Part shown: positions 36,452 to 44,742 of the stretch, in pieces
Position numbering within the stretch: position 1 is the first letter of the stretch
How the letters are laid out: each line of letters starts with the position of its first letter
Source of the DNA: Labrenzia sp. CE80
GTDB taxonomy: Bacteria; Pseudomonadota; Alphaproteobacteria; Rhizobiales; Stappiaceae
Reading direction: 5' to 3'
DNA: 64,000 nucleotides
Assembly: GCF_009650605.1 (NCBI RefSeq)
Contig: NZ_WAJT01000001.1
Location: 1,798,001 to 1,862,000 of the forward strand
Notes under the pieces: model-generated
Databases searched by the model: none
Told to the model about the DNA's origin: nothing
What the model saw: the letters and a program-made list of their open reading frames with translations, nothing else
Translations under genes and position numbers: made by a program

Positions 36452-38143
36452 TCAAAGACCGATCTTGCGACCTAACCAGGACGCTCTTCGCAAAAAGTTT
36501 GCCTTGAAAACATGCCATCTGTTTCGCCGCAGTCCCGCCAAACGCTCGATCAGAAACTCCGGTGTACATGGCAAAAGAGTAACGGGATCGATCGTTCTGG
36601 AATAGACACAGAGCGCCAGGTAAACCACTTCTTCAATGGATCTTTTACGCGTCCGACGCTCGCTTTGTGTCAGATCCTCGCTCAGTCCCCACCCTGCATA
36701 AAAAGGCAACCCATGGACCGTAACATCCTTGCCGCGAATGAGCGCCTCAAAGCCGGACAATGAGGAGAAAGTCTCAACCCTGTCAACAGCTTCAATCAGG
36801 TCGATGATATCTGCGTGCCGTGCAATTTCATCAGCGTACTGGAGAACCTCATCGGTTTCCAACCGACCTTTTCGCAAGCCGGTTTCCACGTCAGGATGGG
36901 GTTTGAAAACAATTTGAGCTGCCGGCCAGCGCTCCCGGGCGATGCGAAGCAGATCCAGATTTACATTCGGTGTGTTCGCGCAGTCGATGGTCTCAGACTT
37001 TGACTTGCGAACAGCCGCGTCATCGGCAACCTGTCCGGGCACAAGCACGAGAAGCCTGTCTTTGGGAAATCTAAAACGACGGGCCTTGCCGAAATTGTAC
37101 TTTGATACGCGAGCGGCGATCATTGCCTTGATAAGCGTATCTCCGCGGCTGCGCTCCTCGGGCGAAACATCATAGGTCTCGAGCAAGGTCTCAAGACGAC
37201 TGGGCCGAGAAGGGTCATAGTAGATCCCGGTGTCGTCCATCGCCAAGGCCGCTCCTTTGGCCAGCCCTGCCCCGAGCCCGACAGATCTGAGAAAACCGTC
37301 CTCGATCCGAAGCAATTGAACCTTTGCGTCGCGGCAGGCCAGTTCAAACTCAGGACGGGTTCGTCCGGCCCAGGACAAAACGCGACCGCCTGTCTTTAAG
37401 GCTTCTGCGAGGGTTTCCTCCTCGCTCTCATGAAAACTGACGCCACCGCCCTTTCCCTTGAAGGTCGCGTTGATCGCCGGATGGTTCCAGTATTGTGCGC
37501 CATAGCAGTGGGACGGAACCTCATTTGCGTTCCAGCTTTCCTGCAGCAGCCCGGCGACCGACAGCATGTTCTCGAAGCTGCAACGGCTGCCCCCATAAGG
37601 TTCGAACCAGCGGCAGTGATGCATCAAAAGGTTGCTCAGGTATTTGTCGAGGTCTTCGCCCTGATCCTTTACCGCAGCGGCCCACCTTGCCCAAAAGCCC
37701 TTGGACTGCAGTGATCCCGCTACCAGTGCATCGCCATTCAGCAGCCTGCGAAGGGTCGCATTCTGGCTTTCCGGATCATTGAGAACGTCATAGCCGAAAT
37801 CAGACATGTTCTCACGCCAGCGCGGGAGCATCTGCTCATCACAGGCATCCAAGCCACCACTTTCGGCAAGAAGGCTCGCCATCACGGCATTCTCGAGGCA
37901 TTCCTGATCCCTCGCTGTCTTCGCGGAAATTCCGATATGAACCAGCGACGCCGGGAAAGACTTCTCATCAATCGCAAATGGCCCGGGCAGAATGAGTGTC
38001 AATTGTTGCGCGCCATCGGCCACGCTTTTGCGATGCCGTTGGTAGAGCGCCTCATCTGGGCCAACGACAAGCCCCTCCAGTCCGACCAACTTAGGCTTAA
38101 GCGTCTTCAGTGCCGGATCGATGACTTTAGCTTCGCGGTTCAT
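36452..38143 (-). CDS. rkpJ: KpsC/RkpJ-like capsular polysaccharide beta-Kdo glycosyltransferase
   Basis: 563 residues. The second half shows KpsC signatures: LRIEDGFLRSVGLG near 285-298, VFKPHPDVE near 405, ETFSSLSGFEALIRGK and HGLPFYAGWGL near 475-490. E. coli KpsC has two tandem Kdo-transferase halves; this protein seems to have only one full catalytic unit plus a divergent N-terminal part, as RkpJ does. KpsC and KpsS together build the poly-Kdo linker between capsule chain and lipid. The start overlaps the stop of the upstream KpsS-like gene (ATGA). Part of a four-gene minus-strand operon beginning with the Wza-like gene. Confidence 0.87.
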   Translation of the reverse strand: MNREAKVIDPALKTLKPKLVGLEGLVVGPDEALYQRHRKSVADGAQQLTLILPGPFAIDEKSFPASLVHIGISAKTARDQECLENAVMASLLAESGGLDACDEQMLPRWRENMSDFGYDVLNDPESQNATLRRLLNGDALVAGSLQSKGFWARWAAAVKDQGEDLDKYLSNLLMHHCRWFEPYGGSRCSFENMLSVAGLLQESWNANEVPSHCYGAQYWNHPAINATFKGKGGGVSFHESEEETLAEALKTGGRVLSWAGRTRPEFELACRDAKVQLLRIEDGFLRSVGLGAGLAKGAALAMDDTGIYYDPSRPSRLETLLETYDVSPEERSRGDTLIKAMIAARVSKYNFGKARRFRFPKDRLLVLVPGQVADDAAVRKSKSETIDCANTPNVNLDLLRIARERWPAAQIVFKPHPDVETGLRKGRLETDEVLQYADEIARHADIIDLIEAVDRVETFSSLSGFEALIRGKDVTVHGLPFYAGWGLSEDLTQSERRTRKRSIEEVVYLALCVYSRTIDPVTLLPCTPEFLIERLAGLRRNRWHVFKANFLRRASWLGRKIGL

Positions 38144-39447
38144 AGCGGAACACCGAGCGCACGTGCCTTTTCAAGGCGCGGCGGGATCGGGCAAAAGGCA
38201 TCTGGTTCATTGACGCTTAAATCCAGGATCCTTTGAGCCATGTTCTTCGCAGCGGCTTCAACGCCATCGCGATTGTGGATCGAACCACGCACCTGGACGG
38301 TCGCTGCGATGGCTCTCAAATAGTCGGTGAGCAACCCAAGGTCCGGCCGCTCCGGCGATGTCCAGAATCCGGACAGATCTCCCTGATGGGTCATTCCCTC
38401 GATATCATAGTGCGCTGGCATAAGGCTCTTGACAGGAACACCTGCTTGCATCGCCTCAATGCCCGCCGTCGAATTCAATGTCACAAGACCAGAGGCACCA
38501 TCGAAAAGATCTCCCAGCCGTCCACCGTCAAGGAAAACAATCCGATCCGTCAATTGATGCTGTGACTTGAGCTCTGCAACAAGGGCTGGCCAATTTTCAA
38601 ACCGGACGTCCAGAGGATGGGTCTTGATGACAAGTTGGCTCATCGCCGGAGCGTTCTTGGCAAAAGACGTGACAACCTTATCGATGACCTCGGCGAAACT
38701 TTTGTAGGGCGAATGAGCCCGCAGCTGAAAGTCGCCTTCCAATTGAAGGGGAAAAATAAAGTAGGGGTCCCCTCCTGCCCGCAAGGCTTCGATTTGCCGC
38801 CTCACCGAATGGTCTCTTCTGCGTTCGGTTGACAGGCGCCATGCGCCGCGCAGGTATTCAAGAACCGGCGGATAGAGCGTGTGCCGTTGGTAGTGCGGAT
38901 AGAGCGGCTTAAGAAAGACATTTGTCAGATTGTAGATGACATCGGGCACAATCTCGAGCGCTGCAGACTTCGGGAACCGGGGCGCAAAATCTATCTCACC
39001 GGCGCGATTTGAAATGGCCCGTATCGCATCCGCGTCATTGGGAAACCGGCTCAGGGTCGCGAGGCCCTCTCGCTCAAGCGTCATCCAACCGGACCTCAAA
39101 AGGCCCAACTCGGTCACGAAGACCCGAATGCCCCGTTTGTTCGCCTCAGTGATCGCTGCCTTATGATAGATGCGTTGATCCCCGTGAAGGACGAGATCGG
39201 TTATCCCTTCGCGTTCAAGAAACCCGGCAATATTGTTTGGCCAGGCGTCAGTTTTACCCTTGAAAGAAGTCGTCCCGGCCCCACGCCAATGAAGCCAGTC
39301 GCCTGAGCAGAAGTTGATCCGCAGCACCCGGCAGCCTGCCGCCAAAAGTTCTGTGCCCAGCTTCTTGTAGAGCGGAGACAAGGGTCCCTGCAAAAGCAGA
39401 AATGTTCGACGCGAAGCGTCCGCTGGCAATTCAGCCCTGCCAGACAT
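38140..39447 (-). CDS. KpsS-like capsule glycosyltransferase, copy 2
   Basis: 435 residues. KpsS-type signature elements: FLLLQGPLSPLYKKLG near the N-terminus, DLVLHGDQRIYHKAA, ELGLLRSGWMTLEREG, YFIFPLQLEGDFQLRAHSP and TLNSTAGIEAMQAGVPV. KpsS adds the first Kdo to the lipid acceptor of group 2 capsules. The ATG at 39447 overlaps the upstream gene by 17 nt; a TTG at 39504 would extend the protein by 19 residues. Its motif order matches the adjacent copy throughout, showing a tandem duplication. Ends with an ATGA overlap onto the KpsC-like gene. Confidence 0.87.
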   Translation of the reverse strand: MSGRAELPADASRRTFLLLQGPLSPLYKKLGTELLAAGCRVLRINFCSGDWLHWRGAGTTSFKGKTDAWPNNIAGFLEREGITDLVLHGDQRIYHKAAITEANKRGIRVFVTELGLLRSGWMTLEREGLATLSRFPNDADAIRAISNRAGEIDFAPRFPKSAALEIVPDVIYNLTNVFLKPLYPHYQRHTLYPPVLEYLRGAWRLSTERRRDHSVRRQIEALRAGGDPYFIFPLQLEGDFQLRAHSPYKSFAEVIDKVVTSFAKNAPAMSQLVIKTHPLDVRFENWPALVAELKSQHQLTDRIVFLDGGRLGDLFDGASGLVTLNSTAGIEAMQAGVPVKSLMPAHYDIEGMTHQGDLSGFWTSPERPDLGLLTDYLRAIAATVQVRGSIHNRDGVEAAAKNMAQRILDLSVNEPDAFCPIPPRLEKARALGVPL

Positions 39448-40831
39448 GAGTCCAGCGTTCTGTCTTGCCGCGTGACGCGATCTGCTCGTCGAATGTTGTC
39501 GCAATTCCCAGATCGTGCGCCCGCTTCAACCGCGGAGCTACATCGCAAAGCGCTCCGGGGAGATTGACGCTTCCAGAAGCCAGCCTGCGTGCGATTTCAT
39601 AGGCTCCCGCGCGCCTGCCCTTGTCCGTATAAAAGCAACCCTTGACCTGTATGGTCGCCGCGAGCAGACGTTCGAGCGCATCAAGAAGCTCAGGGTCCGG
39701 TTTGCTGCCTTCGCGCCAGAAGTCATCAATCGGTTTCTGGCAGGTCAAACCATTGATATCATAAAGCGCAATACCAAGAACCTTGGTCGGGCAAGACACC
39801 CGCAGAGAATGCAGCCCCGAGGTCGAGTTGATCGTCAAGGCCCCAGCCGACTGCCGCAAGAGCAGATCCAGATTTCCGCCATCGATCACATAGACGCGTT
39901 TCTTGACGCGATAGCGCTTTGCGATGGTTCGCAAGATCTTGCGCCAAGGCTCCATGCCATTGTCGAGAGGATGGACCTTGAACACCAGCCGCGATGCAAT
40001 GGGCGCAGACTTCGCGAAAGATCTGATAACGTCTTCGGCAGCTTCTGCAATGTGGTCAAACGGCGAATTGTAGCGCAGTTGATAGTCGCTCTGCAGCTGA
40101 AGAGGAAAGACGAAATAGGGACAGCCTGACGATATCACGTCATCGATCAGGTGGGCCGCATTTCTGGCCCGTCGGCGAGAGAGCATGAGTCTCGGTATGT
40201 TGCTCAGATAGTCGATCAGCGGGTGATAGAGCTTGTCGCGGACATAGCGCGGATAGAACGCAGCGAAGAGCACGTTCGACATATTGTAGGTGACCTCAGA
40301 AACCGCTTCAGCCTCAAAGGAAAACGGAAAAAGAGGCCGCCTGTCAATTTCCGGCAAACCTGCTGCAGCTTCGCGAATGATGTCAGGATCTTTTGGAAAG
40401 CGGGAATGCGCCGACATCCCGTCTCTTTCCAGAGTGATCCAATCCGGACGCAGGTATCCGAACTCATACGTGGTGCAGGTCAGCCCTAGAGAATTCCCGA
40501 CCTCGGCTGCAGCCGAATGATAGGGAACGCGATCGGCGTAGTAGATCAGATCAGTGACGCCATTCTCTTGGCAAAATTTGGCGAGCCACTTTGGCCAATC
40601 CGCAAGCGTCCCCCGATAGGAACGGGCACGCTTGTCGTGCCAGGAAAGCCAATCCCCCGGACAAAGGTTAAGGCGCAAGGTCTTGCATCCCAGCAACTCG
40701 AGCTCGTCAGCGATTGTCCTTGCGAAGATCGAGGGAGGCCCTTGTAGGAACAAAAAGACCTTTTGTTTGGCAGCAGGCTTGCTCACACCACACCCGATTT
40801 CCTCGCTGCCGGGCGGATCGCCCGACACCAT
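39431..40831 (-). CDS. KpsS-like capsule glycosyltransferase, copy 1
   Basis: 466 residues, paralogous to the next gene: FLFLQGPPSIFARTIADEL, DLIYYADRVPYHSAA, EFGYLRPDWITLERDG, YFVFPLQLQSDYQLRYNSP and TINSTSGLHSLRVSCPT align motif for motif. The ATG at 40831 is used; a GTG about 16 codons downstream is an alternative. It lies 20 nt after the Wza-like gene, so it is co-transcribed with it. Two KpsS-like enzymes plus one short KpsC-like enzyme may divide the linker steps among three single-domain proteins. Confidence 0.87.
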   Translation of the reverse strand: MVSGDPPGSEEIGCGVSKPAAKQKVFLFLQGPPSIFARTIADELELLGCKTLRLNLCPGDWLSWHDKRARSYRGTLADWPKWLAKFCQENGVTDLIYYADRVPYHSAAAEVGNSLGLTCTTYEFGYLRPDWITLERDGMSAHSRFPKDPDIIREAAAGLPEIDRRPLFPFSFEAEAVSEVTYNMSNVLFAAFYPRYVRDKLYHPLIDYLSNIPRLMLSRRRARNAAHLIDDVISSGCPYFVFPLQLQSDYQLRYNSPFDHIAEAAEDVIRSFAKSAPIASRLVFKVHPLDNGMEPWRKILRTIAKRYRVKKRVYVIDGGNLDLLLRQSAGALTINSTSGLHSLRVSCPTKVLGIALYDINGLTCQKPIDDFWREGSKPDPELLDALERLLAATIQVKGCFYTDKGRRAGAYEIARRLASGSVNLPGALCDVAPRLKRAHDLGIATTFDEQIASRGKTERWTHVWQG

Positions 40832-40851
40832 TGCGCATCTTTGAACAGAGT

Positions 40852-41982
40852 CTACTCGGTAATACCCTGGACGGTCGAGACATTGCTGATCAGCGGCGCG
40901 ATGATCTGCAAGAACTTGCCGAGCTCGGCAGTCGGATGGTTCGACACGTAAAGTATGTCCTTGTCACGCATTTCGAAGAAGCGCGACAGGAAGAAGCCAT
41001 TCGGATCACGCAAACTCAGCTGATAGACCACCGGCACCAGTTTTTCATTCGCAACATGCTTTGCCAGCTCCGGGCGAATATCACGCACAAGATCGGAATC
41101 TTCGTAGCGGAAGAGGAAAATACCTCCGGAGTCCGCCTTGAAGTCATTCAGCCCGCCAACCGTCGCGAGCGCTTCCGCGAGTGTCACGCTCTTGGTCTTG
41201 AAGGGAACAAGCTGGTTCGACTTCACCGCCCCAAATGCGGAGAAGGTCCGAGGCCGATGTGACAACAGGATGTTGTCATTCGGGGACACCAGAACATTGT
41301 TCTCCGGGTAGTCGATCAGGTGCTCCATGCGCGTCGTACCTGCGCGGCGGCCCCGTTTGAGAGTGACGACCGTTTCATAAGTCGCCTGACGAGACCCACC
41401 TGCTGTGGCAACCAGGTCAAGAAGGCGGGTTTGGCGAAGCGGCAACGGATAGACACCAGGCTTGGCGACATCGCCAACCACGACTGCCGTCTTGCTCAAC
41501 TTCTCATTCAGGGACACCAGAACCTGGGGTTCAACAGCCTTGCCAATCAGCTTGCTTTGAATCGATTGCCGCAGACCTTCAACACTCAACCCAGCGGCGC
41601 GAATGCGACCAGCATAGGGAATGAAGATATAGCCGCTCTCATCAACGACAGCTGGAATTTGACTCGAGCCGCCGGATGCACTGGAGAACAGACCGTCAGG
41701 TGCGGCCTCCCATATTCCAACTGAAAGCGTGTCACCAACGCCGAGAAGCGTGCTTGACCCGCCACTGCCAACACCGCGGAATTCATTCGCGAAAGCCAGC
41801 GGCCGATAGCGCTTGATGACGTCGATGTTTTCACGATCGATTCGGATAATCGAATATCCGTTCTGGGAGGAATCCGTTTCAATATCCTGCGAGGAAATAT
41901 TGATCGCACCAGGCCCATCGCCAGGCAGCGCCGCACATGACGCAAGTGCCATGGACAAGATAACTACAGCCGCAAATCTCAT
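40852..41982 (-). CDS. Wza/KpsD-type outer-membrane polysaccharide export lipoprotein
   Basis: 376 residues from ATG 41982. This start gives a clean lipoprotein signal peptide with lipobox LASC and acylated C16; the frame is open to 42045 but the longer form would bury the signal. A polysaccharide export domain follows (LGVGDTLSVGIWE near 80, GYIFIPYAGRIRAAGLSVEGL) with SLBB-like repeats (VVVGDVAKPGVYPL, SAFGAVKSNQLVPF). It would form the outer-membrane channel for the capsule. No Wzc/KpsE, KpsM or KpsT partner is present in the window. First gene of the wza-kpsS-kpsS-kpsC operon; divergent from the epimerase. Confidence 0.88.
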   Translation of the reverse strand: MRFAAVVILSMALASCAALPGDGPGAINISSQDIETDSSQNGYSIIRIDRENIDVIKRYRPLAFANEFRGVGSGGSSTLLGVGDTLSVGIWEAAPDGLFSSASGGSSQIPAVVDESGYIFIPYAGRIRAAGLSVEGLRQSIQSKLIGKAVEPQVLVSLNEKLSKTAVVVGDVAKPGVYPLPLRQTRLLDLVATAGGSRQATYETVVTLKRGRRAGTTRMEHLIDYPENNVLVSPNDNILLSHRPRTFSAFGAVKSNQLVPFKTKSVTLAEALATVGGLNDFKADSGGIFLFRYEDSDLVRDIRPELAKHVANEKLVPVVYQLSLRDPNGFFLSRFFEMRDKDILYVSNHPTAELGKFLQIIAPLISNVSTVQGITE

Positions 41983-42109
41983 TACTAACCCGTTCCACCC
42001 TACCAGTCGCAGGCTTGGTAACACGCTCAGACGCGCCCTGTCCAAGAAAGCTTCGTGATTTTTCGTCGCGCATCAATTACCTGTTGTTCCCCGGCAACAC
42101 TCCACTCTG

Positions 42110-42125
42110 AATTCGTTAACGAATT
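42110..42125. promoter_or_regulatory. 16-bp perfect palindrome, putative operator
   Basis: AATTCGTTAACGAATT lies in the divergent region between the Wza-like operon and the epimerase gene, about 127 nt before the wza start and 118 nt before the epimerase start. A dimeric repressor or activator could bind here and control both directions. No regulator gene adjoins it. Confidence 0.5.
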
Positions 42126-42243
42126 GAGATCAGGTCACTTTTTTCCGGCCCTTTGCTGCCGCAAGGGAATAGAAAAACGCAATAATTCGGCTTGATTGAG
42201 CGAATCGTCCTTTGCTCCAGAGACGCATAGATCGGATGTCCTG

Positions 42244-43446
42244 ATGGCCAAAGCAACTCATTCTCGCGCAGCTGAAACAGCCGTCATCAAAACCTCCAAC
42301 AAGCTCTTGAACTGGCTGATTGACGACGCACTACCTGTTTGGTCGACAAAAGGCGTCGACAGGCAATACGGCGGTTTCTATGAAGCTCTTGAATTGCTTT
42401 CAGGCGAAGGCTGCACGGTGCCCAAGAGGGCGCGCGTGCAGCCAAGGCAGATCTACAGTTTCGTAGAGGCCGGCCGCCTCGGATGGAACGGTCCGGTCAA
42501 CGATCTCGTCGGCGGAGGACTGGACTGGTATCTGGAGCACTATGGACTTGAAGACGGTTTGATCGCCGCTGCGGTTGCACCCGACGGCGCTGTGACCGAC
42601 ACGAGCTTTGATCTCTACAATCATTCCTTTGCACTGTTCGGCCTGTCCCAGGCCGCCGAGGTTCTGCCCGAGCGCAAGACGGAGCTCCTGGCCCGCTCGA
42701 GGGACATGCTGGCAATGCTGCACAGTCAATACGGACATGCCGAGCGCGGATTTCGAGAGAAAAAACCGGACGAGGCTCCGCTTTGCTCCAACCCGCACAT
42801 GCACATGTTCGAGGCATCGCTCGCCTTGGAGCAAATTGACGCCTCTGGACCATGGCTTGCCCTTTCGAACGAGATAGCTGGCCTCGCCATGGATTGCTTC
42901 ATCGATCCGGTGAATGGCGGCCTGAGGGAGTTTTTCGATCTTGACTGGTCGCCCATGCCGGACGACCGGGGGCGCGTGATGGAGCCTGGCCATCAATTTG
43001 AGTGGGCTTGGCTTCTGGTCAGATGGGGCACCTTGCGCGGTGACGCCAGAGCGCTGCAGATGGCGCGGCGCCTCTACCAGATCGGCGCCACCCGGGGGAT
43101 CGACGCGGATCGGCAAGTGGCGATCATGGCACTGAACGACGACTTTTCAGTGCGCGACCCGCTTGCGCGTCTTTGGGGTCAGACGGAGTGGATCAAGGCT
43201 GCGGTCGCTCTTGCGGCCCATTCAACGGGCATCGAACGCGAGGTCTATCTTCAGGACATCATCCGCAGCTCAGATGCGCTTTTTCTTTACTTCGACGCCG
43301 CACCGACGGGCCTTTGGAAGGACAAGCTCAGGCAGGATGGTTCTTTTGTCGATGAACCTGCGCCCGCAAGTTCCTTTTATCATATTGTTTGCGCGATCGC
43401 GGAACTGGGCCGCTTTGCAAAGACACTCGTCTACCCCGAGAACTGA
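42244..43446 (+). CDS. AGE-family sugar epimerase/isomerase
   Basis: 400 residues, the usual length for the N-acylglucosamine 2-epimerase family with an (alpha/alpha)6 barrel. HMHMFEASLALE, GHQFEWAWLLVRWG and the C-terminal ASSFYHIVCAIAEL carry the conserved catalytic histidine regions. Members interconvert GlcNAc/ManNAc, glucose/mannose or mannose/fructose. Next to the capsule operon it may supply mannose-type or ManNAc units, and ManNAc would be a natural precursor for the NeuB-like enzyme at 1646. That link is inference. The ATG at 42244 is chosen; a TTG at 42196 is also possible and neither has a strong ribosome site. Confidence 0.83.
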   Translation: MAKATHSRAAETAVIKTSNKLLNWLIDDALPVWSTKGVDRQYGGFYEALELLSGEGCTVPKRARVQPRQIYSFVEAGRLGWNGPVNDLVGGGLDWYLEHYGLEDGLIAAAVAPDGAVTDTSFDLYNHSFALFGLSQAAEVLPERKTELLARSRDMLAMLHSQYGHAERGFREKKPDEAPLCSNPHMHMFEASLALEQIDASGPWLALSNEIAGLAMDCFIDPVNGGLREFFDLDWSPMPDDRGRVMEPGHQFEWAWLLVRWGTLRGDARALQMARRLYQIGATRGIDADRQVAIMALNDDFSVRDPLARLWGQTEWIKAAVALAAHSTGIEREVYLQDIIRSSDALFLYFDAAPTGLWKDKLRQDGSFVDEPAPASSFYHIVCAIAELGRFAKTLVYPEN

Positions 43447-43582
43447 CATCTTCGTACTGCGCGTTGGTACTAACCAGGAGACATGACGCACAAGCAGATC
43501 TCGATGTCCGGTTTTCGGGCTTTCCCGATCGGCTTTAGCTTTCTATAGAGAGCATGAGTTTCAGATACCAAGGGGACTGGCC

Positions 43583-44494
43583 ATGTCACAGGCACGCATC
43601 ATCGACGGCAAGGCGATAGCTGCATCCGTACGCGACGAGATCTCAAGTCGCTCCGCAGCGCTGTTTGAGGCCAGCGGCGTGCGTCCGGGACTTGCAGTCG
43701 TGCTTGTTGGTGAAGACCCTGCGAGCCAGGTCTACGTCCGAAACAAAGACGCCACGGCGGCGGCATGCGGGTTCCATTCCGTCAAGCACACACTGGACGC
43801 AGACACGTCGGAAGCAGATCTTCTGGATCTTATCGGGCAACTGAACGAGGATGTTGCGATCCACGGCATTCTCGTGCAGCTGCCGCTGCCCAGTCATATC
43901 GACGAAAGCAAGGTGCTGCGCCTGATCAAGCCGGAGAAGGATGTTGATGGATTTCATCCGGTCAACGTCGGACTGCTGACAGCCGGAGAGCGCGGTACCG
44001 CCCTTGTCCCCTGCACGCCGGCAGGAAGCCTTGTTCTGTTAAAGAGAACGCTGGGCGACACGCTTTCCGGCATGAACGCCGTGGTCGTTGGACGCTCGAA
44101 CATCGTCGGCAAGCCCATGGCCAGCTTGCTTCTCCAAGAAAGCTGCACGGTTACAATCGCCCACAGCAGGACAAAGGATCTGCCAAGTGTCGTGCGCGCA
44201 GCTGACATTGTCGTGGCTGCGGTCGGACGTCCGGAAATGGTGCGCGGTGACTGGATCAAGGCGGGCGCAACCGTCATTGATGTCGGGATCAACCGCATTC
44301 CGGCGCCTGAACGCGGCGAAGGCAAGAGCCGTCTCGTTGGCGACGTCGCATTCGATGAGGCCGTCGGCCATGCAGGTGCCATTACGCCAGTCCCGGGCGG
44401 CGTTGGACCGATGACCATTGCGATGCTCATGGCAAATACGCTGACCGCAGCGCGCCGGCAGCTTGGTCTCGCAGAGGAAGCAGCTCTTTTCTGA
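43583..44494 (+). CDS. folD: Methylene-THF dehydrogenase / methenyl-THF cyclohydrolase
   Basis: 303 residues, bifunctional FolD. Y51 and catalytic K55 lie in QVYVRNKDA; the folate and dinucleotide motifs KDVDGFHPVNVG, PCTPAGS, VVGRSNIVGKPMA and PVPGGVGPMTIAML are all present. It interconverts methylene-THF and formyl-THF, bridging the MetF-like enzyme or dimethylglycine dehydrogenase to formate-THF ligase. The ATG at 43583 has AAGGGGA about 8 nt upstream. It is separated from the other one-carbon genes by the capsule locus. Confidence 0.97.
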   Translation: MSQARIIDGKAIAASVRDEISSRSAALFEASGVRPGLAVVLVGEDPASQVYVRNKDATAAACGFHSVKHTLDADTSEADLLDLIGQLNEDVAIHGILVQLPLPSHIDESKVLRLIKPEKDVDGFHPVNVGLLTAGERGTALVPCTPAGSLVLLKRTLGDTLSGMNAVVVGRSNIVGKPMASLLLQESCTVTIAHSRTKDLPSVVRAADIVVAAVGRPEMVRGDWIKAGATVIDVGINRIPAPERGEGKSRLVGDVAFDEAVGHAGAITPVPGGVGPMTIAMLMANTLTAARRQLGLAEEAALF

Positions 44495-44570
44495 GCAGCT
44501 TTTGGGCCCAGACGGCGCCCGAGAACCGGCGCCCAGTTGTTTTCAAGGCTTTTCCATGGTCTATCGGGTG

Positions 44571-44598
44571 TTAGGGTCTCTTAACCAAGAGACCCTAA
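44571..44598 (+). terminator. 12-bp perfect stem-loop after folD
   Basis: TTAGGGTCTCTT, loop AACC, then its exact complement. It lies about 77 nt after the folD stop and 145 nt before tamA. There is no T-tract directly after it, so it may be a terminator or a protein-binding dyad. A GGCGCC-containing hairpin closer to folD (44514-44533) followed by GTTGTTTTC is an alternative folD terminator. Confidence 0.5.
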
Positions 44599-44742
44599 GC
44601 TTTCAAAGGGGATGGAACAGTCTGGCGAACAAAACAAGGGCGATATTCAACCCTTTGATCAATCTGGACATGACCCGTAGTAGGACCTCCCCGACCTGCC
44701 GCTCTATCATGCTGGCAGGACCGATCGAACAGGCGGCAGTAA

